A stretch of DNA of 64,000 nucleotides from DASZUK01 sp963745595 (lineage in GTDB: Bacteria > Actinomycetota > Acidimicrobiia > Acidimicrobiales > RAAP-2), in the NCBI GenBank assembly GCA_963745595.1, contig CAVUYB010000005.1, forward strand, positions 62,001 to 126,000, written 5' to 3'. Every line of letters starts with the position of its first letter. Within the stretch, counting starts at the first letter, position 1. The notes under the pieces were generated by a model. That model ran no database searches. It saw only the letters and a program-made list of their open reading frames with translations, and was not told the origin of the DNA. Of the stretch, positions 42,420-52,200 are shown piece after piece. Both the position numbers and the translations under genes were made by a program.

Positions 42420-43907
42420 TTGTCTTCGTCCTTTGCCGACCTCGGCGTGTCCGCCGACGCCGTCCGTGCCCTCGATGCCCGTGGCATCACCGCCGCGTTC
42501 CCGATCCAGACGCTGGCCATCCCGCCGGCGCTCGACGGGAAGGACGTCTGCGGGAAGGCGCCGACGGGATCGGGCAAGACCATCGCCTTCGGGCTCCCGG
42601 TCGCCGCCCGGGTCGAGCGGGCCCGTCCCGGCAAGCCCCGGGCACTGGTGCTCGCCCCCACCCGCGAGCTGGCGGGACAGATCGAGAAGGAGATGGGGCT
42701 CCTGATGGGCGCCGGCCGCCGGCAACGAGTCGCCGCCTTCTACGGTGGCGTCGGCTTCGGCGGCCAACTCACCGCGTTGCGTCGCGGCGTCGACATCGCG
42801 GTGGCCTGTCCGGGCCGGCTCCGGGACCTGATCGCCCGGGGAGCGATCGGGTTGGCCGACGTGTCGATCGTCGTCATCGACGAAGCGGACCGCATGGCCG
42901 ACATGGGCTTCCTGCCGGAGGTCAAGGCGATCCTCGACCAGGTCCGGCCCGACCGCCAGACCCTGCTGTTCTCGGCCACCCTCGACGGCGACGTCGACCA
43001 GCTCGTCCGGCGGTACCAGCGGACACCGGTCAGGGTGTCGGTCGAGGTCGAAGAGCAGCCGTCGACGACGACGCATCATTGGGTGGACGCCCGGCGCGAG
43101 GACCGCGTCGCGCTCGCCGCCAGCCTCGTCGCCTCGCACGGTCCGACCGTCGTGTTCTGCCGGACCAAGTACGGCACCGACCGGGTCGCCCGCCAACTGG
43201 TCGCCGCCGGCGTCAGCGCCGTCCCGCTGCACGGCGGACGGTCCCAGGCCCAGCGCGACCGGGCACTGCGGGCCTTCGTCTCCGGACAGGCCCAGGCGCT
43301 CGTCGCCACCGACGTCGCGGCCCGGGGGATCCACGTCGACGACGTCGGCTGCGTCGTCCATTTCGATCTGCCCGCGACGGCGAAGGACTACGTGCACCGG
43401 TCCGGGCGAACCGGCCGCGCCGGATCCGACGGCGTGGTCGTCACCTTCGTCACCCCGGCCGACCGCGAGCCCGTACGAATCCTGCAGAAGGCCGTCGGCC
43501 ATCCGCTCTCCTCGACGACCGGCGACGGCGCGACGGCGTCCCCCGCCGGGTCGTCGTCGAACCGGTCGTCGTCCAACCGGTCGTCGGCTAACGGGGCGGC
43601 CCGGAACGGTCGCCGCCGCCACCCCGACCGGCGCCCGTCCGAGCCGCGTCAGTCCGACCGGCGCCCGTCCGAGCCGCGTCAGTCGGACCGGCGCCAGGGC
43701 GATTCGCGTCAGTCCGACCCGCGCCAAGGTGACCCGCGTCAGTCCGACCGGCGTCAATCGAGCCAACATCAGGGCGCTGCCGCCGGGTCGAAGCCTCGTC
43801 CGAAGGCTGATCGGACGGACCGGACCGGCCGACCGGCCCGACCGACGTCGCGCCGGCGGGGTGGCGCCGCTCGGGGCAATCAGCCCCGGGCCCGCGGCAC
43901 TCGCTGA
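42420..43907 (+). CDS. DEAD-box ATP-dependent RNA helicase
   Basis: A product of 495 residues. Q motif region SFADLGVSADAVRALDARGITAAFPIQ; motif I APTGSGKT; Ia APTRELAGQ; II VIDEADRMADMGF (DEAD); III FSATL; V DVAARGIH; VI HRSGRTGRAG. The C-terminal 110 residues are basic and repetitive (RRPSEPRQSD units, 43620-43760), as in RNA-binding tails. TTG 42420 is chosen because GGGAG lies 10 nt upstream and the protein would begin SSSFADLG; GTG 42411 and GTG 42327 are other options. It unwinds RNA during ribosome assembly or cold stress. Confidence 0.9.
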   Translation: MSSSFADLGVSADAVRALDARGITAAFPIQTLAIPPALDGKDVCGKAPTGSGKTIAFGLPVAARVERARPGKPRALVLAPTRELAGQIEKEMGLLMGAGRRQRVAAFYGGVGFGGQLTALRRGVDIAVACPGRLRDLIARGAIGLADVSIVVIDEADRMADMGFLPEVKAILDQVRPDRQTLLFSATLDGDVDQLVRRYQRTPVRVSVEVEEQPSTTTHHWVDARREDRVALAASLVASHGPTVVFCRTKYGTDRVARQLVAAGVSAVPLHGGRSQAQRDRALRAFVSGQAQALVATDVAARGIHVDDVGCVVHFDLPATAKDYVHRSGRTGRAGSDGVVVTFVTPADREPVRILQKAVGHPLSSTTGDGATASPAGSSSNRSSSNRSSANGAARNGRRRHPDRRPSEPRQSDRRPSEPRQSDRRQGDSRQSDPRQGDPRQSDRRQSSQHQGAAAGSKPRPKADRTDRTGRPARPTSRRRGGAARGNQPRARGTR

Positions 43908-43935
43908 CCGACCGCGTCCCCTTGGGGGAGATCCT

Positions 43936-45027
43936 TCAGTCCGAAGCGGCCTGACGGGCGGCCAGTCGGCGCGGCGTCTCGGCGGGCCCGTAGGGAGCCG
44001 TCATCCGCTCGACGACGGCCTTCGGGCCAGCGACGAGGACGTACTCGACGTTCCGCAGGTGCGACACCTTCCCGACCTTCTGGCCGCTCGGGCTGTGGAT
44101 GCCGATCTGCGCGCCGATGTAGCGCTTCGAGTCGAACGCCAGGACGCCGACGTGGCCGCGGACCGAGCAGATGTCGACCAGCTCCTCCAGCGACACCCAC
44201 GATTCGTTGTTGTACGACAGTACGAGCACGGCGGCCCGCACGTCGGCGATGACCTGGCGGAGCGCGGCCGGCATCTCCCGGGTCATGTTGAAGACACTCT
44301 TGGTCGTCGGGTCCCGGCTGTCGATGCGCTTGCACGCGATGCCGTAGTGCTCCGGGGCATCCCAGGCGACCAGCGTCTCCCAGATGTGGTAGTTCGTGAA
44401 GTAGCGGTGCTGGTTGTACGGGGGGTCGAGGTAGGCCAGGTCGACGTCGGGCAGCTCGTGGACGAGCACCCGGGCGTCGCCGCGGCGGGCGTGGCCCGGG
44501 CCGGCGAGCAGCTCCGGCTCCCGCAGCGTCAACCGGTTGAACGAGCGGGGCGCCCACTCCTTGATGTACGCCATCTGCAGGCCGGTCGTCGAGTCCACCC
44601 GGTCCGTCGCGTCGATCAGGCTGGTCAGCAGGATCGGGAACAGTGGGCTGCCGGCGAACTCGCGGTCGAGCGCGTGGCGGACGGCATCGACCCGCTCGCC
44701 GTTGAACGGCTGGAAGAAGCGCGACCGCACACAGAACGTCTCGGTGAAGTAGCCCGCTTCGCCGGGCAGGCCGTCGAGGTAGCGGACGGCATCTCGGAGA
44801 TCGTCCTTGTCCACCGTCGTCGCATCCGTGGCGATGTAGCACCGGGCGAACACGTCCGAGTACCGGGCCGTGTCGACGGCCGTCACCTCGACGCCTCGCC
44901 GCTTGAACTCCTGGGCCACCCGGGTCGTGCCGGTGAACAGGTCGACGGCCGATCGGGCATCCGACAGCGTCAGCAGCTCACCGAGGACCGGGACGAGGGT
45001 CCGCTTGGAGCCGAGGTACTTGATCAC
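43936..45027 (-). CDS. Orphan D12-class adenine DNA methylase
   Basis: A product of 363 residues. It opens MIKYLGSKRTLVPVL with SAM-binding DLFTGTTRVAQEF (FxGxG-like motif I), and the catalytic motif IV is DLAYLDPPYNQHRYFTNY. This order is that of Dam-like D12 methylases. No endonuclease gene is near, so it may act in regulation or defence-independent marking, or be a remnant of a restriction system. Base composition is like the neighbours. The recognition site cannot be derived. Confidence 0.87.
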   Translation of the reverse strand: MIKYLGSKRTLVPVLGELLTLSDARSAVDLFTGTTRVAQEFKRRGVEVTAVDTARYSDVFARCYIATDATTVDKDDLRDAVRYLDGLPGEAGYFTETFCVRSRFFQPFNGERVDAVRHALDREFAGSPLFPILLTSLIDATDRVDSTTGLQMAYIKEWAPRSFNRLTLREPELLAGPGHARRGDARVLVHELPDVDLAYLDPPYNQHRYFTNYHIWETLVAWDAPEHYGIACKRIDSRDPTTKSVFNMTREMPAALRQVIADVRAAVLVLSYNNESWVSLEELVDICSVRGHVGVLAFDSKRYIGAQIGIHSPSGQKVGKVSHLRNVEYVLVAGPKAVVERMTAPYGPAETPRRLAARQAASD

Positions 45028-45095
45028 ACGCCAGGTGCTCCGTCATCTCGGCCAACGTTCCTGGTCAACGTACCAGGGGGAGTCCCTTGGGCGAG

Positions 45096-45130
45096 CGATC
45101 GCCGGCCGTCGACCGGGCGGTCGGCGATCG
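45096..45130. other. Inverted repeat between divergent genes
   Basis: CGATCGCCG and CGGCGATCG are separated by 17 nt in the 176-nt gap between the methylase and LLM gene starts. It may be an operator or a stem; no T-run follows. Confidence 0.4.
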
Positions 45131-45191
45131 GATCGAGGCGGCGGCGGCCGACCGGCGGAGATCGGCCGGCACGTCGCGCACCCGTGGTCAT

Positions 45192-45197
45192 TAGGTT
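45192..45197 (+). promoter_or_regulatory. -10 box of a leaderless gene (TAGGTT)
   Basis: TAGGTT, 6 nt, then ATG at 45204. There is no ribosome site. Confidence 0.5.
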
Positions 45198-45203
45198 GCG
45201 ACC

Positions 45204-46085
45204 ATGCGCGTCGACCTCCACGTTCCCCGTTTCACCTGGCCCGGCGGATCGGCCGCCATCGGCCCGACCCTGGCCTCGCTGGCCCGGACGGCCGAGGCCA
45301 TCGGCGTCCGCACGCTGTCGGTCATGGACCACTGGTTCCAGATGGACCGGGTCTGGCCGGCCGAGGAGCCGATGCTCGAGGGCTACACCACCCTCGGGTT
45401 CGTCGCCGCGTCGACCGATCGGCTCCGTCTCCGCCTGCTCGTCGGCGGCGTGACGTACCGCCACCCCGGCCTGTTGGCGAAGACGGTGACGACGCTCGAC
45501 GTCCTCTCCGCCGGCCGGGCCGAGCTCGGCCTCGGCGCCGCTTGGTACGAGCGGGAGCACCTCGGGCTCGGCGTGCCGTTCCCGCCGGTGGCCGAGCGGT
45601 TCGAGCGGTTGGAGGAGACGCTGCAGATCTGCCGGCAGATGTGGAGCGACGACAACGGCCCGTACGAAGGCCGCCATTACCAGCTGGCCGAGACCCTGTG
45701 CTCGCCGCCACCGGTCAGCACCCCGCGACCGCGGATCCTGATCGGCGGAGGCGGCGAGCGAAAGACGCTCCGGCTCGTCGCCACGTACGCCGACGCGTGC
45801 AACCTCGTCGGCGACGGTCCGGCGATCGCCCACAAGCTCGACGTCCTGCGCCGCCACTGCGACGACGTCGGTCGTGACCCGGCCGAGATCGAGGTGACCG
45901 CGCTGCTCGTCGGACCCGATGACGCCGAGCCGGGCGCCATCGTCGCCCAGGCCGAGGCCCTGGCCGCCGTCGGCGTCCAGACTGTCGTCGGCAGCTCCTC
46001 ACAGCCGGACCCGGCACCGTGGCTGGAGGAGCGGTGGGGGCCAGCGATGGACGACCTCGCGGCCATCGAGCCGGCGAGCTGGTAA
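45204..46085 (+). CDS. LLM-class F420-dependent oxidoreductase
   Basis: A product of 293 residues with the luciferase-like TIM barrel. Typical stretches are SVMDHWFQM, VGGVTYRHPGLLAKTVTTLDVLSAGRAELGLGAAWYEREH and PRILIGGGGERKTLRLVATYADACNL. The AELGLGAAW-E-EH core is characteristic of the F420 group of actinobacteria. The substrate is not predictable. The gene appears leaderless and converges on the SDR gene. Confidence 0.85.
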   Translation: MRVDLHVPRFTWPGGSAAIGPTLASLARTAEAIGVRTLSVMDHWFQMDRVWPAEEPMLEGYTTLGFVAASTDRLRLRLLVGGVTYRHPGLLAKTVTTLDVLSAGRAELGLGAAWYEREHLGLGVPFPPVAERFERLEETLQICRQMWSDDNGPYEGRHYQLAETLCSPPPVSTPRPRILIGGGGERKTLRLVATYADACNLVGDGPAIAHKLDVLRRHCDDVGRDPAEIEVTALLVGPDDAEPGAIVAQAEALAAVGVQTVVGSSSQPDPAPWLEERWGPAMDDLAAIEPASW

Positions 46086-46095
46086 ACCGCCGCGC

Positions 46096-46917
46096 CTAGC
46101 GGATCGTGTTGCCGGCGTCGACGGTGAGGGCGAGGCCGGTCACGTAGCGGGACTCCTCCGAGGCCAGGAACAGGACGGCGTCGGACACGTCCGCCGGGCT
46201 GAGGCGCTCGACCGGCAGCGCGTTCGTGTAGATCGGCCCCAGTTCGGGACTCCCGGCAATCAGCGCGTCGAGAGCGCCCAGGGCCTCGAGCATGGGCGTC
46301 TCCACCCCGGCCGGGTGGACCGTGTTGACCCTGATCCGATGGGCGCCCAGCTCGTTGGCCATCGTCTTGGCGATTCCCACGATGCCGTGCTTGGCCGCCA
46401 CGTACGGCGCGAGGAAGGGCAGGCCCTTCAGCGCCGCGGTCGAGCCGGTGCAGATGATCGACCCGCCGCCGGCGGCCAGCAGGTGGGGGACCGAGACGAC
46501 CATCGTGTTCCACGTCCCGGTCAGGTTGGTCTCGACGACGTCCTGCCACACCGTCTCGCTGACCTGGTCCCACGATCCGCCGGCACAGATGGCCGCGTTG
46601 GCGCAGACGACATCGAGGTGACCGAGCTCGGCGACGCCCGCGTCCAGCGCGGCCCGTAGGCCGTCCCGGTCGCGGATGTCGGCCGGCGTGGCGACGATCC
46701 GGCGACCGGTCGCCTCGACTGCCTTCACCGTCTCGGCCAGGTCGGCTTCGGTGGCCACGCCATACGGGGTGGGCTCGTAGTCGTGGCAGATGTCGACGGC
46801 GATGATGTCCGCCCCCTCCTCGGCCAGCCGGACCGCGTGGCTGCGACCCTGCCCGCGGGCCGCGCCGGTGATGAACGCCACCTTGCCCTCGACCCGGCCG
46901 GCCGTTCGTCCCGCCAT
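46096..46917 (-). CDS. SDR oxidoreductase, mycofactocin-coupled type
   Basis: A product of 273 residues. The NAD-binding start is VEGKVAFITGAARGQGRSHAVRLAEEGADIIAVDIC, with a catalytic Ser (SIICTGSTAA) and Y-x-x-x-K (YVAAKHG). The GARGQGRSHA sequence and the insert after VDIC (DYEPTPYGVATEADLAETV) are typical of the mycofactocin-dependent SDR subfamily, which keeps its nicotinamide bound and uses mycofactocin as electron acceptor. Mycofactocin biosynthesis genes are not in the window. Confidence 0.85.
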   Translation of the reverse strand: MAGRTAGRVEGKVAFITGAARGQGRSHAVRLAEEGADIIAVDICHDYEPTPYGVATEADLAETVKAVEATGRRIVATPADIRDRDGLRAALDAGVAELGHLDVVCANAAICAGGSWDQVSETVWQDVVETNLTGTWNTMVVSVPHLLAAGGGSIICTGSTAALKGLPFLAPYVAAKHGIVGIAKTMANELGAHRIRVNTVHPAGVETPMLEALGALDALIAGSPELGPIYTNALPVERLSPADVSDAVLFLASEESRYVTGLALTVDAGNTIR

Positions 46918-46926
46918 CGTTGCCTC

Positions 46927-46968
46927 CTATCGGTGCTCGGCTATCGGTGCTCGGCTATCGGTGCTCGG
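46927..46968. repeat. Three 14-nt repeats starting at a stop codon
   Basis: CTATCGGTGCTCGG is repeated three times without a mismatch. On the minus strand the first copy encodes the last residues AEHR and the TAG stop of the DegT-type gene; the other two follow it. The unit is not a multiple of three. Confidence 0.93.
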
Positions 46969-48172
46969 CCAGGAACCGGTCGAGCTGGTTGCAGACATAG
47001 TCGAGCTCCTCGTCGGTCAGCCCGTGGCTGCACGGGAGGAGCATGCCCTGGCGCATTACCCCGTCGGCGTTCGGCAAGCCGTCGGCCGGCACCCGGTACT
47101 CGACCCCGGCCATCATCGGATGCCGCGTGATGTTGCCACTCCACACCGTCCGGGTGTCGACGTGCACCGAGTCCAGGTACTCCTGGACGTCCGGGCGGTC
47201 GAACCCGGCGCCGTCGCGGACGAGGAACGGGTAGCAGAGCCACGCCGTTTCCAGACCGTCGAGCTGCCGCGGTGGGACGAACGTCTCCGGGTGCTCGTGC
47301 AGGAAAGCCGTATAGACGTCGAAGTTCTTCCGTCGCCGCTCGTGGAACTCGCCGAGCCGTCCGAGCTGGACGACGCCGTAGGCCGCGCCGAGCTCCGACG
47401 GCTCGAGGTTCCATGGCTGGACGTCGAAGATGAAGTCGTTGTCGTACGGGATGCCGTCGAGATCCTCCCGAAAGACGTGCCCGGTGCGGGCGGCCTGCGA
47501 GCCGAAGAGGTGCGGCTCGGAGCGCCGGCCCCAGCGGCGGAGCATGAGCCCGCGGTCCCGCAACGCCTCGTCGTCGAGGAGAACCATGCCGCCGTTGCCG
47601 GCGCACGTGATGATGTGCGCCATGGCGAAGCTCGTGACGCTGACGTCCGAGCGGGTTCCCGTCGGCGTACCTCGCAACGTCGCGCCGAGCGCGTCGCACG
47701 AGTCCTCGACCACGACGAGTCCGTGGTCGTCCGCCACGCGACGGACCACGTCCCAGTCCGGCGCGTTGCCGATCAGGTTCGGTAGGAAGATCGCCTTCGT
47801 GCGCGGCCCGACGAGCTCCTCGATCCTCGACGCGTCCGCGTTGAACGTGTCCGGCTCGACGTCGACGAAGACCGGGACGAGGCCGAGGTGGTAGAGCGCG
47901 CTGATGTCCGTCGAGAACGTGAGCGGCGACGTGATCACCTCCGAGCCCCGCGGCAGCTCCAGTAGGGCGAAGGCCAGCAGGATGGCCGACGAGCCGGAAT
48001 TGCACATGAGCCCGTGGTCCTTGCCGAAGAGCGCGGCGACTCGCTGCTCCATCTCGGCCACGTTCGGACCGATCCGCAGCGCCTGCGGGCCACCCCGGAG
48101 CACGCCGAGAACGGCCGCGATCTCCTCTTCGCCGTGGGCGGCCTGGGCGTACAGCACGCGGTCCACCGGCAC
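46955..48172 (-). CDS. DegT/DnrJ/EryC1-family PLP enzyme with His in place of Lys
   Basis: A product of 405 residues. It has the aspartate-aminotransferase fold: CNSGSSAILLAFALL, VITSPLTFSTD, VVVEDSCDALGA and the cofactor loop SFAMAHIITCAGNGGMV. In sugar aminotransferases the loop has Lys; here His stands at that position, as in the RfbH/E1 and ColD deoxysugar dehydratases. It may therefore be a dehydratase. GTG 48172 is preferred since GGAGGAGG lies 6 nt upstream. No other sugar genes are adjacent, so the substrate is unknown. Confidence 0.82.
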   Translation of the reverse strand: MPVDRVLYAQAAHGEEEIAAVLGVLRGGPQALRIGPNVAEMEQRVAALFGKDHGLMCNSGSSAILLAFALLELPRGSEVITSPLTFSTDISALYHLGLVPVFVDVEPDTFNADASRIEELVGPRTKAIFLPNLIGNAPDWDVVRRVADDHGLVVVEDSCDALGATLRGTPTGTRSDVSVTSFAMAHIITCAGNGGMVLLDDEALRDRGLMLRRWGRRSEPHLFGSQAARTGHVFREDLDGIPYDNDFIFDVQPWNLEPSELGAAYGVVQLGRLGEFHERRRKNFDVYTAFLHEHPETFVPPRQLDGLETAWLCYPFLVRDGAGFDRPDVQEYLDSVHVDTRTVWSGNITRHPMMAGVEYRVPADGLPNADGVMRQGMLLPCSHGLTDEELDYVCNQLDRFLAEHR

Positions 48173-48402
48173 GACTTCCTCCTCCAGCGACGTCCGGCCA
48201 CGGCGTCCGGCGTCCCGCCGGTCCCGTCCTTCGACGGGTGACCGACGGGACGCCGGGCCGTGCCGGCCCCATCCGGCCAAGCGATCGATTGGCAGGCTAT
48301 TGCGCTCGGAGTGGGCCGGCAAGGGGCCGTCTCGGCCTCCGTTGCAGCCCCGTTGTGACCAGGGGAGCAGTTGCTGGCGACCGCCCGGCTCGACCCTCCC
48401 GA

Positions 48403-48408
48403 TAGCGT
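48403..48408 (+). promoter_or_regulatory. -10 box of a leaderless gene (TAGCGT)
   Basis: TAGCGT, 6 nt, then GTG at 48415. The gap 48173-48402 otherwise holds nothing that I recognise. Confidence 0.5.
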
Positions 48409-48414
48409 GGGCTC

Positions 48415-48783
48415 GTGGAGCCGGTCGACCCAGAGCTCGCGGCGGGACCGCCGGCCAACCCCGAGGACTGGACCGACGAGCAGTGGCTCCGTTGGCTTCG
48501 GGCGACCGACGACGCGCCGGACGATGGGCCGGCGCCGCCGGAGGGCCGGCCGGTGACGGCGATGGGCCGGATCACCCGTTCGGCGGGCGGTGAGGTGATA
48601 ACCCTCGCCATGCAGGGGTTGGCCCAGGCCATGTTCGGCCAAAAGAACGAGATCGTGATCGTCGCCGAGGGGAACTCGGAGCCCGACGGGGACGAGCCGC
48701 TGAGCCTCCACCTCGACCCGGACCACCCTGAACGGTCGACCGTCGTCGTCCGCCCGGTCGACGAGCCGCCGCCGGCGCCCTGA
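48415..48783 (+). CDS. Small acidic protein, function unknown
   Basis: A product of 122 residues, very acidic. It has a W-rich start (PEDWTDEQWLRWLRATDD), a middle segment that could be helical (EVITLAMQGLAQAMFGQ) and a strand-rich end (EIVIVAEGNSEPDGDEPLSLHLDPDHPERSTVVVRPV). Similar short actinobacterial proteins are known only as hypothetical. The leaderless promoter supports expression. Confidence 0.6.
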   Translation: MEPVDPELAAGPPANPEDWTDEQWLRWLRATDDAPDDGPAPPEGRPVTAMGRITRSAGGEVITLAMQGLAQAMFGQKNEIVIVAEGNSEPDGDEPLSLHLDPDHPERSTVVVRPVDEPPPAP

Positions 48784-48930
48784 CGGCCCGCCGGGTCGAT
48801 CGGATCTCGACCAGCGACCTCGGTTGCGCCATACGCTTCTCACCAGGGAGAACGCCACCATCCCCACCGGTGTCACACCCCCGCCGTACCGTGGTCGACG
48901 AGATCCACGAACGCCCGAAGGAGGCGCAAG

Positions 48931-49116
48931 ATGGCACTGCGCCAGGAACTGGTCATCCTCGAGTGCGAAGGCCCGGTGGTCGTCCACCAGGACGACACCC
49001 TCGAATGCCTCGACCCGGACTGCTTCGGCCTGGGTTTCGACCACGAGCCGCTCGAGACCCCATGCTGGCTGGTGTTCGAGGGCCAGTGCCCCCGGTGCGG
49101 GCCGGTAGCGGCCTGA
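48931..49116 (+). CDS. Small Cys-containing protein, function unknown
   Basis: A product of 61 residues. Cys residues appear in ILECEGP, LECLDPDC, TPCWLVF and GQCPRCGP, enough for a zinc site. AGGAGGCGCAAG precedes the ATG, a strong ribosome site, and TACCGT about 40 nt upstream may be the -10. I do not recognise a family. Confidence 0.6.
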   Translation: MALRQELVILECEGPVVVHQDDTLECLDPDCFGLGFDHEPLETPCWLVFEGQCPRCGPVAA

Positions 49117-49229
49117 TCGCTGCGCCGCCCCCTCTCCGGACCCGCCAGCCCGCCGTCTCCCCCTGACCGGCCAGGCGGCCGGGCTAGGGGCCCGCTGGTC
49201 GGGCCAGTGCGCGACACTCGTCGTTCGTC

Positions 49230-52200
49230 GTGTTGCTCCTCGATGGCTCGTTCGTCTTCAGCGCTTCAGATCTCAGCGGCTACCTCGCGTGTGACCACCT
49301 CCTGACGCTCGACCGGGACGCGGCCGCTGGTGTCCTGGCCAAGACCCGCCGACCCGGTGCCCTCTCGGCCCGCTACGGCGACGAGCACGAGGCGGCGTAC
49401 CTGGCCCGCCTGAAGTCGGCCGGGGTCCGGGTGGCCGAACTGGAACGGCCGCCGTCACTGAGCCGAACGGCGCTCGAAGAGGCGCAACGGGCGACGGTGG
49501 CCGCCTTGGCCGACGGTTACGACGTCGTCTACCAGGGGACCCTTTTCGACGGCACGTGGCTGGGCCATCCGGACTTCCTGGTCCGCGGCGGGCCGGCCGG
49601 CGGCGTGTGGCCGCACACCTACGACGTGGTCGACACGAAGTTGGCCCGGCGGGCGAAGGCGACCGCCCTCGTCCAGGTGGCGCTCTACGCGCAGCTGCTC
49701 GCGCCGCTCCAGGGCGTCGAGCCGCGTTGGCTGATCCTGGCCCTCGGCGACGGAACGGAGGAGCGGTTCGCATACACCGCGGTCTCGTCGTACCTGCGGG
49801 CCGTCCAGGCGCGTTTCACCGGCGCGCTGTCCGCCCCGGCGCCGTACCCGTACCCGGTCGAGCACTGCGCCCTCTGCCCGTGGGAGGTGCACTGCGACGA
49901 CCGCCGTCGACGGGACGACCACCTCTCCCTCGTGGCCGGCATCCGCCGTCAGCAGGTCGAGCGGCTCGAGGCGGCCGGGGTGTCGACGGTGGCGGGGCTG
50001 GCGGCGCTGGCGGCCCAGTCGACGACCACCGCCGTGTCGATCGGCCGCGGCGTGCTCGATCGGCTCGAGCGGCAGGCCCGGGAGCAGGTCCACAGCCGGG
50101 AAGAGGGGCGGGTGTCGTACTCGCGGCTGGCGACGGTGCCAGGTGACGGTCTCGACCTCCTGCCCCCGCCGGACGACGGCGATGTCTTCTTCGACATGGA
50201 GGGCTTCCCGTACGCCGAGGACGGCGGTCTGGAGTACCTCTTCGGTTGGGTCGACGTCCCGGGGGCGTTCCACCACCGCTTCGCGGCCGACCGGGCGGCC
50301 GAGCGCCGGGCCTTCGAGCAGTTCATGGACGACCTGGCCGAACGGCGTCGCCACCACCCGGGCCTGCACGTCTACCACTACGCCAGCTACGAGCGGACCG
50401 CGCTGTCGCGCCTGTCCAACCGGCACGGCGTGCGCGAGGAGGAGGTCGCCGACCTGTTGCGAGAAGAGGTGCTCGTCGACCTCTACCGGGTGGTCCGTCG
50501 CTCGGTCGTCGTCGGGGCGCCGTCGTACTCGATCAAGCAGCTCGAGCCGCTCTACGGGCTCCGGCGGACCGGCGACGTCCAGACGGCCGCCGAGAGCCTC
50601 GAGATGTACCAGGACTGGTTGGACTCCAACCCGACGGACGACACCATCCGAGACCGCATCGTCGCCTATAACGAGGTCGACTGCCGGTCCACGCTGGCGC
50701 TGCGGGACTGGCTCCTCGCCTTGCGCGGCGAGCCGCCAGGCGCCGTCGACCTCGACCTCGACACCGAGGTCGAAGGCGGGGGTGGGGGAGCGCGGTCGAC
50801 GACGATGCCCGACTGGCTGGCCTCGGTCGACGCGACGTCGGCCCGGCTGCTGGACGGCCTACCGGAGGATCCGTCGGCGTGGGACGACGAGCAGCGCGGC
50901 CGGAGGCTGCTGGCCCACCTCCTCAAGTTCCACCAGCGCGAGGACAACGCCGGATGGCGCGAGTACTTCGCCCGGAGGGAGCTCTCGTGGGACGAGCTCC
51001 GAGACGACGACCGGGTGGCCGTCGGCGACCTTCGGTTCGAACGGCTCGGCGATCGGGTCCGCCGATCGCAGGAGCACGTCTACTCGTTCCCGTCCCAAGA
51101 CGTCGGCCTGCGTCTCGGCGACCGGCCCGTCGACCCGGCCACGGGATCGTCGCCGGGCGAGCTGGTCCGCCTGGAACCCACCAGCGCCGCCGACCCGACG
51201 CGGGGCGAACTGGTATTGCGACGAGGGGTGTCCGCCACCGCGCCACACCCTCGGGCGCTCATCCCGAAGGAGCTCGTCGGCACGTACGTCCTCCGTGAGT
51301 CCCTGCTCCGCCTGGCCGACTGGGTGGCCGATCACGGGCTCGACTCGCCGGCGCCGCCGTGGCGGGCCGCCCGGCAGCTGCTCCTCCGCCAGCCACCGCG
51401 GCTGGCCGGCATCGGACCTGACCTGGTCGCCCCGGGCGAGCACCACCGGCCGCTGGCGGCCATCGGCGAGCACGGCGCCGACGCGATCGTCCGGCTGGTC
51501 CCGCGGCTCGACGGCGCGGCGTTGCCGGTGCAGGGACCGCCGGGCTCGGGCAAGACGTACTCGGCCGCCCAGGTGATCGTCGACGCGGTGGACCGCGGTC
51601 GCCGCGTCGGCGTGACGGCCAACAGTCACCGGGTCATCGAGCATCTGCTCGTCGCCGTCGGCCGGGAGGCCGCCCGGCGGGGCACGGCCGTCCGTCTCGT
51701 CCACAAGACCGACGTCGACGACGACCCGGTCGATGGTGTCCGCAACGTCGGCGACAACAAGGAGGTCGTCGACCGGCTCGACCGGGGGGAGGTGGACGTC
51801 CTCGGCGGCACGGCCTGGCTGATGGCCCGACCGGAGATGGCCGGCCGGCTCGACCTGCTCGTGGTCGACGAGGCCGGGCAGGTGAGCCTGGCCAACGCCC
51901 TGGCGTCGATGGGCGTCGCCATCGACACGCTCCTCGTCGGTGATCCGGCCCAGCTCGACCAGCCGTTCCAGGGCGCCCACCCCGAGGGAACGGACGTCTC
52001 GGCACTGGCCCACGTCATCGACGGGGCCGCGACGATGCCGGACGACCTCGGCCTCTTCCTCGACCGCACGCGGCGGATGCACCCGTCGATCTGTCGGTTC
52101 GTCTCCGACGTCGTCTACGACGGCAAGCTGTCGAGCGTCGACGGTCTCGAGCGCCAACGGGTCGACGGCCGGGTCGACCAGCGATCGCGACCCGGACGGG

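Noticed and set aside
45096..45130. Inverted repeat as bidirectional terminator
   Set aside because: It lies between two gene starts and lacks a T-run.
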